Shown: one piece after another, positions 52,627 through 60,626 of the stretch
How the letters are laid out: each line of letters begins with the position of its first letter
Position numbering within the stretch: the stretch's first letter is position 1
NCBI GenBank assembly: GCA_013285685.1
Contig: JABDHD010000005.1
Span: 1-64,000 of the forward strand
From: Bacteroidota bacterium
GTDB taxonomy: Bacteria > Bacteroidota > Bacteroidia > Sphingobacteriales > Sphingobacteriaceae
Reading direction: 5' to 3'
DNA length: 64,000 nt
The notes under the pieces: generated by a model
What the model was told of the DNA's origin: nothing
What the model saw: the letters and a program-made list of their open reading frames with translations, nothing else
Databases searched by the model: none
Position numbers and translations under genes: made by a program

Positions 52627-52738
52627 GTCTGAACCATGATTTTTAGGATTAAAAGATTATAGGATTTGTCGATTGCGGTTAATTGAAATCCTCCAACCAT
52701 CATGTTAATCCTTTAATCCTAAAAATCATGGTTCAGAC
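52627..52738. repeat. GTCTGAACC-type long inverted repeat (copy 3)
   Basis: Left arm GTCTGAACCATGATTTTTAG with GATTAAA (52627 on) pairs over about 33 bases with the right arm ending TCATGGTTCAGAC at 52738, one mismatch. The arm sequence differs from copies 1 and 2 apart from the tip. Confidence 0.9.
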
Positions 52739-52774
52739 AATTTTTATACCTTAGACCTATCAAACCCTCCAATT

Positions 52775-53683
52775 ATGAAATATAAATTATTAGCCCTGGT
52801 TTTATTTATAAGCTCAGCCGGCTTTGCGCAAACCGATGCCAAACTAACTTCGGCCTTACAGGACGCCATAAAAGGCTTCAACGGCCAGGTGGGCATTTAC
52901 GTGCAAAACCTAAAAACGGGCAAAACGGCAGCCATCAATGCCGACACGCTCTTCCCTACCGCCAGCATGGTAAAAGTGAGCATACAGTGCGGGTTGATGG
53001 ACAAGATTGAGAAAGGTGAAATTCAATATAATCAGAAAATTGTTTACAGGGATTCGCTGCTGTATAAGGGCGAGGATATTTTAGGATCGTTTAAGGACGG
53101 GGACACCATCGAAGTAAGCAAGGTTGCCATGCTAATGATCACTATGAGCGACAATACAGCAAGCCTGTGGCTGCAAAAACTGGTTGGTACCGACTATATT
53201 AACAATTGGCTCGCTACCAACGGTTTTAAAGTTTACCGCGATAATTCGCGTGCAACCGGCAGGGACGAGATGCACAAAAAATATGGCTGGGGCGTTACCA
53301 CGCCTTACGAAATGTGCCGCATATTTACGATGATCGAAAACGGCCAGGCCGTTAGCCCGGCGGCCAGTGAAAGGATGATCCGCAACATGGGCCGTATATT
53401 TTGGGACAATACCGCCTTGTCGCAAATTCCTCCAAATATCCACACCATTTCCAAACAAGGCTCACTGGATGATTACCGGTCGGAAACGGTGCTGGTAAAT
53501 GCCCCGCATGGCGATTATGTATTTTGCGTCATCACCAACAATAACAAGGACCAGCGCTGGACCCAGGATAATGAGGCCGATGTTTTTATACGAAAAATAT
53601 CCGCATTGCTGTGGCATTATTACGAACCGCAAAACACCTGGCAACCCGCGGCGGGTATTGACAAGTATATGAAGGATGAGTAG
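52775..53683 (+). CDS. Secreted serine hydrolase, class A beta-lactamase fold
   Basis: A 302-residue exported protein (signal peptide MKYKLLALVLFISSAGFAQ). The SxxK is SMVK in PTASMVKVS, the SDN triad is in MSDNTAS, and the third box is KQGS in TISKQGSLDD rather than KTG. The omega-loop Glu of class A beta-lactamases (ExxLN) is not obvious. It is therefore a serine hydrolase of the PF13354-like fold, perhaps a DD-peptidase or esterase; beta-lactam resistance should not be assumed. The gene is alone on its strand before the FkbH cluster. Confidence 0.8.
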   Translation: MKYKLLALVLFISSAGFAQTDAKLTSALQDAIKGFNGQVGIYVQNLKTGKTAAINADTLFPTASMVKVSIQCGLMDKIEKGEIQYNQKIVYRDSLLYKGEDILGSFKDGDTIEVSKVAMLMITMSDNTASLWLQKLVGTDYINNWLATNGFKVYRDNSRATGRDEMHKKYGWGVTTPYEMCRIFTMIENGQAVSPAASERMIRNMGRIFWDNTALSQIPPNIHTISKQGSLDDYRSETVLVNAPHGDYVFCVITNNNKDQRWTQDNEADVFIRKISALLWHYYEPQNTWQPAAGIDKYMKDE

Positions 53684-53788
53684 GGTTAGTTGATCAGGTT
53701 GACCCGATAGCTATCGTGTGAGTTGAATTGTTGATTGAGTTATTATAGGATTTCAACCAAAAGGCCGTTGGGAAATTGTGCTTAATTT

Positions 53789-53896
53789 CAACCGCGACGA
53801 ACGCTGAGAAGGTGCAAAGAACACAGAGAAAATAAGGCTAACAAACCATTAAAGCTTTGCGACCTCCGTGTCTTCCTTTGCGTTCTCTGCGGTTAA
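53789..53896. repeat. ACCNC...GAGAA long inverted repeat (copy B)
   Basis: Left arm AACCGCGACGAACGCTGAGA with AGGTGCAAAG, right arm CCTTTGCGTTCTCTGCGGTT. Its plan equals copies A (20188-20295) and C (56581-56685), but the arm sequence differs. It ends 28 bases before the FkbH start. Confidence 0.8.
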
Positions 53897-53924
53897 ATCT
53901 TCCATAGTTTAGCTATAAAGAAGA

Positions 53925-55652
53925 ATGAAAGCATTTTCCCAATTAAGGAAAAACTTAAAAAACGACTTTTCAAATTTAAAGCCGGTAAAAATTGCCTTAC
54001 TGGGGGACACTGCAACACAATTTCTTTCGGTTGCGCTGAGGGGGGCAGGGTTTGATCTGGGATTTGATCTGCAAATTTGGGAAGCTGATTTTGACCAGGT
54101 AGAATGGCAAATTTTCGATCCGGCTTCAGAGTTTTACCAATTTAACCCGGAAGTAGTCGTGATATTTCAATCTTCACACCGGCTGCTGCAAAAATACAAC
54201 AAGCTAAAACCCGAAGAATATAGCAGCTTAGCGCAAAATGAATTACAGCTTATCGAAAGTTTGCAAACGGCTGTCAATGCCAAACTAAATTCAAAGATCA
54301 TTTACTACAATTATGCTGAAATAGATGATGCCATATTTGGTAATTATGCCAATAAGATCGCGTCCTCGTTCATTTTTCAGGTTCGTAAGCTTAACTACGA
54401 ATTGATGCTGTATGCCGAAAAACTACCGGGGTTTTACATTTGCGACCTTTCTTCTATTCAAAATAACATCGGTAAAGCAACCATTTTCCGGCCTGCAATG
54501 TACATCAATACAGAAATGGTTTTGAGTATCGATGTTTTACCGGCCATTGCTTTAAGAACGGTTGAACTTATTGGCGCCCTATACGGCAAATTTAAAAAAT
54601 GCCTGGTTTTTGACCTCGACAACACGATATGGGGCGGTGTAATTGGCGATGATGGACTGGAACATATTCAGCTTGGTACATTAGGGATTGGAAAGGCTTA
54701 TACGGAATTGCAGTACTGGATAAAAAAACTGAAAAACCGGGGCATTGTCCTGGCTGTATGCAGCAAAAATACCGAATCCGTTGCTAAAGAACCTTTTGAA
54801 AAACATCCGGACATGGTATTACGGATGGACGACATATCAGTTTTTGTGGCCAATTGGGAAAATAAGGTGAGCAATATCAGGCAAATTCAAAACACGCTTC
54901 ATATAGGTTTTGATTCGATGGTTTATTTAGATGATAATCCTTTTGAACGAAGCATGGTTGGCGAGCACATACCGGCGCTTACTATCCCGGACTTACCGGG
55001 AGACCCGGCAGATTACCTGGAATATTTGTACACCCTGAATTTATTTGAGACCGTTTCTTTTTCAAATGAAGATACGGAAAGAACAAAGCAATACCAGGTG
55101 GAGGTTGAGCGAAATGCAGGAAAACATGAGTACGTTGATGAATACGCCTTTTTAGAAAGCCTGGACATGATTTGCCATATAGAGCCTTTTAATCGATTTA
55201 ATGCGCCGAGGGTTGCCCAGCTTTCACAAAGGTCAAATCAGTTCAATTTAAGAACTGTGCGTTATACAGAAGCTGACATTGAAATGCTGGCATCATCGGC
55301 CGATCATTATAATTTCACTTTTACATTAAAGGATAAATTCGGCGACAACGGGCTGATCTGTGTGGTAATTCTGCATAAAGAAAACAGCGAAACCCTATTT
55401 ATAGACACCTGGCTGATGAGTTGCAGGGTTTTAAAACGGGGGATGGAAAATTTCGTATTGAATACAGTCACTTTTTTCGCTAAAACCAATGGATTTAAAT
55501 CTTTAAAAGGCGAATACCTGGTAACTCCAAAAAACGGGATCGTAAAAAACCACTACCGTGATCTTGGTTTTCGTGAAGAGGGCGCTTTTTGGATATTAAA
55601 TCCGGCTGAATATCAATCTAAAAAAAGCCATATCAAGAAAAGTGATGAATGA
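53925..55652 (+). CDS. FkbH-like HAD-IIIC protein
   Basis: A 575-residue multidomain protein. Residues 1-215 form an N-terminal part with a GDT element (ALLGDTAT) as in other FkbH-like proteins; the HAD core starts CLVFDLDNTIWGG (Asp230, Asp232), followed by CSKNT and VYLDDNPFER; the C-terminus resembles a GNAT-like domain (NFTFTLKDKFGDNGLICVVI). FkbH proteins dephosphorylate 1,3-bisphosphoglycerate and pass glycerate to an ACP thiol in methoxymalonyl and glyceryl pathways. An ACP gene lies downstream (56712-56954), which supports that role. Its stop overlaps the next start, so it begins a probable operon. Confidence 0.9.
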   Translation: MKAFSQLRKNLKNDFSNLKPVKIALLGDTATQFLSVALRGAGFDLGFDLQIWEADFDQVEWQIFDPASEFYQFNPEVVVIFQSSHRLLQKYNKLKPEEYSSLAQNELQLIESLQTAVNAKLNSKIIYYNYAEIDDAIFGNYANKIASSFIFQVRKLNYELMLYAEKLPGFYICDLSSIQNNIGKATIFRPAMYINTEMVLSIDVLPAIALRTVELIGALYGKFKKCLVFDLDNTIWGGVIGDDGLEHIQLGTLGIGKAYTELQYWIKKLKNRGIVLAVCSKNTESVAKEPFEKHPDMVLRMDDISVFVANWENKVSNIRQIQNTLHIGFDSMVYLDDNPFERSMVGEHIPALTIPDLPGDPADYLEYLYTLNLFETVSFSNEDTERTKQYQVEVERNAGKHEYVDEYAFLESLDMICHIEPFNRFNAPRVAQLSQRSNQFNLRTVRYTEADIEMLASSADHYNFTFTLKDKFGDNGLICVVILHKENSETLFIDTWLMSCRVLKRGMENFVLNTVTFFAKTNGFKSLKGEYLVTPKNGIVKNHYRDLGFREEGAFWILNPAEYQSKKSHIKKSDE

Positions 55653-56553
55653 GCATATCAATTATATCTGTAAAAGGATTGAAGTTTTAAGCCCTATCCA
55701 TAGCAAAAAACTCAAAAAGAATAGGACGTTTTTTGACGAACGATATGATGAGTTAGCTGATGTTTTTTTTAAAAAATATCTCCGCGTCTTACAGCTCGAA
55801 AACAAAACATTAGATTATGCGATAGCTTGCTACCTGCAAATGTTAGCAGACGTAACCAATGAGACCGTCGAATTTTTGCGCACCGGGAAATATACCAGCA
55901 CCACCTTTGAGGAAGTGAATAAGCGGGTGTACGCCAGCCCCGGGGTCATGGAATATTACATGCACGGCTTACTGCTATCCCAATTTTTATTTAAGCACCA
56001 CTATCAAACGCTTACCTTTTTTACAGACACTTTACCGCAGTATGTAAATACAACTAAAAGCTACCTTGAAGTTGGCGTGGGGCATGGGCTTTACCTTTCC
56101 AGCGCATTAGATATCCTGGATAGTAAAACTACATTCACCGTTGTGGATATAAGTGAAACCTCCATCCAATTTGCGAAAAACCTTATAAACGACACCCGCG
56201 TTGAATATAATTTAAGGGATATTTTTGATTTCGATAAAGGCGAAAAATATGACTTCATCACGCTTGGCGAAGTGCTGGAACATGTTGAAGACCCATTGGG
56301 GCTATTGTTAAAATTAAACGATCTGCTGAGCGATGATGGCGTTTTGTTTTTTACTACGCCAACAAATGCACCGGCTATTGACCATATTTACCTTTTTAAC
56401 AATGTTGACGAAATACGGGATATCGTAAGGTCTGCCGGCTTTCAAATAGCGTCTGAGAGGTCTTTTCTGTCTGAAGATGTTTCTGCTGAAAGAGCCGAAA
56501 AATATAAAATAGCTGTGTTATATGATGCATTTTTGAAAAAAATCTCGCGCTGA
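55645..56553 (+). CDS. SAM-dependent methyltransferase (class I)
   Basis: About 302 residues. The ATG at 55645 is preferred over a GTG one codon earlier; both overlap the end of the FkbH gene. Residues 1-125 are a helical N-domain; the SAM fold follows with motif I YLEVGVGHGLYLS, VVDISETSIQFA, then ITLGEVLEHVEDP and GVLFFTTPTNAPA. This is a class I small-molecule methyltransferase of the Methyltransf_23 type. In known FkbH clusters a methyltransferase O-methylates the ACP-bound glyceryl unit, so a similar job is possible here but not shown. The stop is followed by a 160-base spacer with a long inverted repeat before the ACP gene. Confidence 0.85.
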   Translation: MNEHINYICKRIEVLSPIHSKKLKKNRTFFDERYDELADVFFKKYLRVLQLENKTLDYAIACYLQMLADVTNETVEFLRTGKYTSTTFEEVNKRVYASPGVMEYYMHGLLLSQFLFKHHYQTLTFFTDTLPQYVNTTKSYLEVGVGHGLYLSSALDILDSKTTFTVVDISETSIQFAKNLINDTRVEYNLRDIFDFDKGEKYDFITLGEVLEHVEDPLGLLLKLNDLLSDDGVLFFTTPTNAPAIDHIYLFNNVDEIRDIVRSAGFQIASERSFLSEDVSAERAEKYKIAVLYDAFLKKISR

Positions 56554-56580
56554 ATCATGTTAAAAAAGCAAATTACATTT

Positions 56581-56685
56581 TACCACAAAGAACACAAAGT
56601 AAAAGACACAAAGGCCACAAAGCTTTAATAGTTTGCCAATTTTTTTCTTTGTGTTCTTTGCGCCTTCTTTGTGTTCTTTGTGGTA
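56581..56685. repeat. ACCACAAAGAACACAAAG long inverted repeat (copy C)
   Basis: Left arm TACCACAAAGAACACAAAGT followed by AAAAGACACAAAG, right arm CTTTGTGTTCTTTGCGCC and CTTTGTGTTCTTTGTGGTA. It is the longest and cleanest of the three copies and lies inside the FkbH cluster between the methyltransferase and ACP genes. Confidence 0.88.
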
Positions 56686-56711
56686 AAACTCTTAACAACT
56701 TATATGGAATT

Positions 56712-56954
56712 ATGGATAAAAACGAAATATTGAAAAAAGTGAATGCGATTTTTATTGATATACTCGACGATGAAAATATCGTACTGACTTATGAAACTAC
56801 AGCCAATGATGTTGAAGACTGGGACTCGCTAAATCACATCCAATTGGTTGTTGCTATTGAAAAACAATTTAAGATCCGGTTTACGTCAAAAGAAATTCAA
56901 AGCTGGAACAATGTGGGCGAAATGGTTAATTCTGTAAGTTTAAAGCTAAACTGA
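56712..56954 (+). CDS. Acyl carrier protein
   Basis: An 80-residue ACP from ATG 56712; the longer frame upstream runs through repeat sequence. The phosphopantetheine attachment Ser is Ser39 in VEDWDSLNHIQLV, with the usual acidic helices and a final helix (EMVNSVSL). It is not FabA-type context: it lies among FkbH, VOC and MBOAT genes, so it probably carries a specialised acyl or glyceryl group. A four-helix ACP fold fits well. It would need a separate phosphopantetheinyl transferase, which is not in this window. Confidence 0.92.
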   Translation: MDKNEILKKVNAIFIDILDDENIVLTYETTANDVEDWDSLNHIQLVVAIEKQFKIRFTSKEIQSWNNVGEMVNSVSLKLN

Positions 56955-56960
56955 TATCCT

Positions 56961-57341
56961 ATGAAATTTCATCATGTCGGCGTTGCGTGCAAAAATATCG
57001 ATGAAGAGATTGTAAATATTTCTACGATCCACCAGGTTATTGAAAGGAGCCCGACGGTTTTTGATAAGGAACAAAATGCCGAATTAGCTTTATTGACCCT
57101 GGCAGATGGTACCCGCATAGAATTAATATCGGGCAAACCTGTTGAAACGCTGTTAAAAAAAAATATCACCTATTATCACCTATGTTTTGAGGTAGACGAC
57201 ATCAATGTGGAGATAGACCGGCTTGTTAATGCCGGCGCTTTTTTAATAGCCGAACCAAAGCCTGCAGTATTGTTTAATAACCGAAAAGTTGCCTTTTTAA
57301 ATGTTTCGTACGGCATAATTGAATTGCTCAACTCAAAATAA
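56961..57341 (+). CDS. VOC-superfamily protein (glyoxalase/epimerase-like)
   Basis: A 126-residue protein with the paired beta-alpha-beta pattern of the vicinal oxygen chelate fold. Likely metal ligands are His5 (FHHVGVA), Glu54 (TRIELI), His73 (YYHLCFEV) and Glu121 (YGIIELL), the order expected for methylmalonyl-CoA epimerase-like proteins. It starts six bases after the ACP stop and is followed by MBOAT after eight, so it is part of the operon. Epimerisation or isomerisation of the ACP-bound unit would fit the context; no substrate is shown. Confidence 0.8.
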   Translation: MKFHHVGVACKNIDEEIVNISTIHQVIERSPTVFDKEQNAELALLTLADGTRIELISGKPVETLLKKNITYYHLCFEVDDINVEIDRLVNAGAFLIAEPKPAVLFNNRKVAFLNVSYGIIELLNSK

Positions 57342-57349
57342 ACAAGCAG

Positions 57350-58804
57350 ATGCTTTTCACCTCGGTCACCTTCGTTTTTTTTATCGCGGTGTTTTTTATT
57401 TTGTACTGGTATGTTTTGGGCGGAAACCTTAAACTTCAAAACGTTTTAATTTTAACGGGTAGCTATATTTTTTATGCCTGGTGGGACTGGCGTTTTCTTT
57501 TCCTGCTCGCAAGCAGTTCGACGCTAAATTTTTTTTTAGCCATCTGGATCGCCAAAAGCAAAAATGAAAAATACCGCGGCTTTTTACTTTGGATAGGCTT
57601 GTGCATTGGCTTGGGCAGTTTGCTCTTTTTTAAATATTTCAATTTTTTTGTTGTATCTCTTGTCAACGCTTTCAGTGTTTTTCACATACAATCAGACATT
57701 CATACACTTAATATTATCCTGCCGCTGGGGATAAGTTTTTACACCTTCAGATCACTGAGTTATTTATTGGATATTAAGAGCGAAAAAATTAAGCCCACTA
57801 CGGATTGGGTGGTATTCTATTCTTATGTGTCTTTTTTTCCATGCCTGCTTTCGGGACCAATTGACCGGCCCAAAACGCTGATACCACAGTTAGAAAAGAA
57901 ACGGGTATTTGATTACAGCCAGGCATCGGACGGGATGCGCCAGGTTTTGTGGGGCTTATTTAAAAAAATTGTAATTGCCGATAATTGCGCCGCACTTACC
58001 AATCCCATTTTTGAACACTATAAATTTTTACCGGCCAGTTCCCTCCTTTTTGCTGTTTTTCTTTTTACCATCCAGCTTTATGCCGATTTTTCCGGGTATT
58101 CGGATATGGCCATCGGGATTGCCAGCCTGCTGGGATTCAGAATTACCAGGAATTTTAATTTCCCTTTTTTCGCCCAAAGCATACCAGATTTTTGGCGGAG
58201 GTGGCACATCTCCCTAACCAGCTGGTTAACGGATTATGTGTTTACGCCATTAAGCATCTATTTCAGGGATTATGGAAAAGCCGGGCTGATATTGGCCATT
58301 TTAATAAATTTTACGGCCATTGGCATCTGGCACGGCGCAAACTGGACCTTTATTACATTCGGTTTTTTGCATGGCTGCTTTTATATCCCATCCATATTGC
58401 GCGGCACTATTAATAGAAATAAAAAGAATAGCCGCATAAACGGCGGGCGATTTTCATTGAGCGCTTTTATAAGCATGGTCGCAACGTTTATGCTGTTAAT
58501 GCTCACTTTTATTATTTTTCGGGCTGATAACCTCGCGCGGGCTTTTGATTATTACAGTAAACTATTTTCCCGGTCGATACTCTACCGTTTTACTATAACC
58601 GAAAAAGTGAATACAATAGCAACGTTGACCGCTATAGTTATGATGTTATGTGCAGAGTGGCTGCAGCAGGATAAACAGCATGCTTTGCAAATCGATGTTA
58701 TCAAAAGGTTTCCGGTTCGGGCTTTGATTTATTTTGGTTTGATATTTATGATACTTTTTTTTAGTCCGCCCACAATTACTGATTTTATTTATTTCAAATT
58801 TTAA
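57350..58804 (+). CDS. MBOAT-family membrane O-acyltransferase
   Basis: A 484-residue polytopic membrane protein with about ten helices. The catalytic His occurs in IWHGANWTFITFGFLHG, and the region FPCLLSGPIDRP and FWRRWHISLTSWLTDYVF are typical of DltB/AlgI/PatA-type MBOAT enzymes. Such enzymes pass acyl groups from an intracellular donor across the membrane to surface polymers or lipids. The ACP gene (56712-56954) two genes upstream suggests that the donor may be ACP-bound, as DltB takes from DltC. The acceptor is unknown. Confidence 0.93.
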   Translation: MLFTSVTFVFFIAVFFILYWYVLGGNLKLQNVLILTGSYIFYAWWDWRFLFLLASSSTLNFFLAIWIAKSKNEKYRGFLLWIGLCIGLGSLLFFKYFNFFVVSLVNAFSVFHIQSDIHTLNIILPLGISFYTFRSLSYLLDIKSEKIKPTTDWVVFYSYVSFFPCLLSGPIDRPKTLIPQLEKKRVFDYSQASDGMRQVLWGLFKKIVIADNCAALTNPIFEHYKFLPASSLLFAVFLFTIQLYADFSGYSDMAIGIASLLGFRITRNFNFPFFAQSIPDFWRRWHISLTSWLTDYVFTPLSIYFRDYGKAGLILAILINFTAIGIWHGANWTFITFGFLHGCFYIPSILRGTINRNKKNSRINGGRFSLSAFISMVATFMLLMLTFIIFRADNLARAFDYYSKLFSRSILYRFTITEKVNTIATLTAIVMMLCAEWLQQDKQHALQIDVIKRFPVRALIYFGLIFMILFFSPPTITDFIYFKF

Positions 58805-58810
58805 GCTGAA

Positions 58811-59722
58811 ATGAAAAAACCAATAAACAGGTTCCTGCTGAAACTACTGCTGTTCATCATGCCTGTATTAGTTTTTTTCGAGGTGCTGTTTCGTTTGGGC
58901 TTTGCCCCGATCGTTACAGATTCAACACTTTTTGATTTAAAAATGCTGGCAGTTCAAAAACATCAAGTTAAAAATATAAAGCTGTTGGCAATGGGCTCGT
59001 CCATAACCTTATATGAATTGAATTCGGATAGTATGGTCCAAAATTTTAAATTACCTTATTATAATTTTGCATCCTGGGGCCTGCAAATGGCCGATATGAA
59101 CAGGCTGTTAAACAGTTTGGTAAAAACAAATCAACCAAAATATGTCGTAATATGTTCGTCGTTCCCTGATTTCGTCTCTCCTCCAAATAACTCTTATTTA
59201 AATTATATCAACGCCAATAGTTTTATAAAAGACGATTTTCCGGAGCTTTTCTACTTTAAAAATTATAACTCCATACACCAGGTCATCCGCAGAAAATTTA
59301 ATACCTACCCCCTGTCGCTTGATAATTGGGGGGGCGCATCATTAAGCGTTAAACTGAGAAATGTAAATAGCGAGAAGTGGAATGAGCATGATATATTCCC
59401 AACAAAATACACGCAGGCCAACTATAAGGCGCTGGATTCTTTAAGCGCTTTTTTGAATGAACAAAAGATCAAATTGATATTTGTGCAGGTTCCGATAAAA
59501 AAGTCTTATACGAACACTGATCGATCCAAACAACTCATATTAGCGCATTTTGATAGCTGCAAGTCGATTGTTGAAGGGAAGGGCGGTATCTATTTAAATT
59601 ACTACAATCCCACTATTTTTACCGACAGCTTGTTTATTGATCAATACCACCTGCAGCAGGCTGGTTCCACAATATTAACCAGCGAAATAGTTGCCGACCT
59701 GAAGAAAATCATCAAACAATGA
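58811..59722 (+). CDS. SGNH-type membrane-anchored protein, MBOAT partner
   Basis: A 303-residue protein with an N-terminal signal anchor (FLLKLLLFIMPVLVFFEVLF) and an SGNH-like extracytoplasmic domain: block I MGSSITLYELNSD supplies the Ser, and FIDQYHLQQAGS gives the late Asp and His of the catalytic set. The gene starts six bases after MBOAT. MBOAT-SGNH pairs such as AlgI with AlgJ/AlgX or DltB with DltD complete transfer of the acyl group to the polymer outside the membrane, which is the likely role here. Confidence 0.8.
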   Translation: MKKPINRFLLKLLLFIMPVLVFFEVLFRLGFAPIVTDSTLFDLKMLAVQKHQVKNIKLLAMGSSITLYELNSDSMVQNFKLPYYNFASWGLQMADMNRLLNSLVKTNQPKYVVICSSFPDFVSPPNNSYLNYINANSFIKDDFPELFYFKNYNSIHQVIRRKFNTYPLSLDNWGGASLSVKLRNVNSEKWNEHDIFPTKYTQANYKALDSLSAFLNEQKIKLIFVQVPIKKSYTNTDRSKQLILAHFDSCKSIVEGKGGIYLNYYNPTIFTDSLFIDQYHLQQAGSTILTSEIVADLKKIIKQ

Positions 59723-59726
59723 ATTC

Positions 59727-60539
59727 ATGAAAAAACAAATCACTTGTTTAGCAATTTTAAGCACCCTGGTGTTTATAAGTTTGCGTTCATTTTCTCAAAC
59801 CGAAACACAAGGCAACTATTTTACATCGTTTGACAGCACAAAGATCTATTACGAGGTAAAAGGCAGCGGCTACCCTGTAATATTGGTTCATGGGTTTTCG
59901 GGCACCGGGCAGGGATGGAAAACCTGTGCCGTTTATAACGACCTGCTGAATGCGGGATACCAGGTAATATTGATAGATCAGCGCGGCAACGGCCGTTCCG
60001 ATAAACCGCATACCGATGCAGCCTATGCAAACGATGCCGAGGCCAAAGATATCATGGGCCTGATTAGCTTTCTAAATATAAAACAGTATAATGCCGTGGG
60101 TTACTCGCGCGGCTCTATTATCACTTCAAGGCTTTTGGTATTGGACAAGCGCCTGCATAAAGCGGTTATGGGCGGCATGGGCGATGCTTATACCAATCCC
60201 GACTGGCCGCGCCGTGTACACGCTTACCGCGCTTTGATGGGCGATACTACGCTGCATGATGTGGATGACATGATGAAATACATTCACAGCCAGCATTTTG
60301 ATGAGCTGGCGCTTGCACTACAGCAAAAATACCAGCCCTCCACCAGCCCCGCAGAACTGGCTGCAGTAAAAATCCCGGTTTTGATCATTCGCGGGACCGA
60401 AGACAAGGAAAACGGTTCCGAAACCGGTTTAAATAAACTGATACCCAAATCCGGCCTCGTTTATGTTCCGGGTAACCATAATACGGCTATCCGTGCGCCA
60501 GAATTTGGTGACGCCGTGCTAAAATTTTTAAAAGATTAG
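59727..60539 (+). CDS. Secreted alpha/beta hydrolase
   Basis: A 270-residue protein with a signal peptide (MKKQITCLAILSTLVFISLRSFSQ) and a classic alpha/beta hydrolase domain: HGFSGTGQGW oxyanion region, DQRGNGRSDKP, nucleophile GYSRGS, then late Asp (IRGTEDKE) and His (GNHNTA). It starts four bases after the SGNH gene stop and so may belong to the cluster, for example removing acyl groups again. Ester or lactone substrates are possible; none is established. Confidence 0.85.
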   Translation: MKKQITCLAILSTLVFISLRSFSQTETQGNYFTSFDSTKIYYEVKGSGYPVILVHGFSGTGQGWKTCAVYNDLLNAGYQVILIDQRGNGRSDKPHTDAAYANDAEAKDIMGLISFLNIKQYNAVGYSRGSIITSRLLVLDKRLHKAVMGGMGDAYTNPDWPRRVHAYRALMGDTTLHDVDDMMKYIHSQHFDELALALQQKYQPSTSPAELAAVKIPVLIIRGTEDKENGSETGLNKLIPKSGLVYVPGNHNTAIRAPEFGDAVLKFLKD

Positions 60540-60626
60540 CACCAACCGGCAATAACGTCATCGTTTTCTTTCAGCTTAGCCATTTTTTCATCTCATCTTC
60601 AAACTCGCCACATAGTTTTATGTTCT

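Larger units (their letters stand above)
52425..52774. other. Spacer with octads and two palindromic repeats
   Basis: Between the divergent permease array and the serine hydrolase gene: TTCATTAG octads (52436-52462), an AGACTTACGAAGT inverted repeat (52483-52515), and a GTCTGAACC-type inverted repeat (52627-52738) ending 36 bases before the ATG at 52775. No gene seen. Confidence 0.75.

Noticed and set aside
52775-53683. Annotation as a beta-lactamase
   Set aside because: SxxK and SDN are present but the ExxLN omega loop and KTG box are not clear; serine hydrolase is the safer call.
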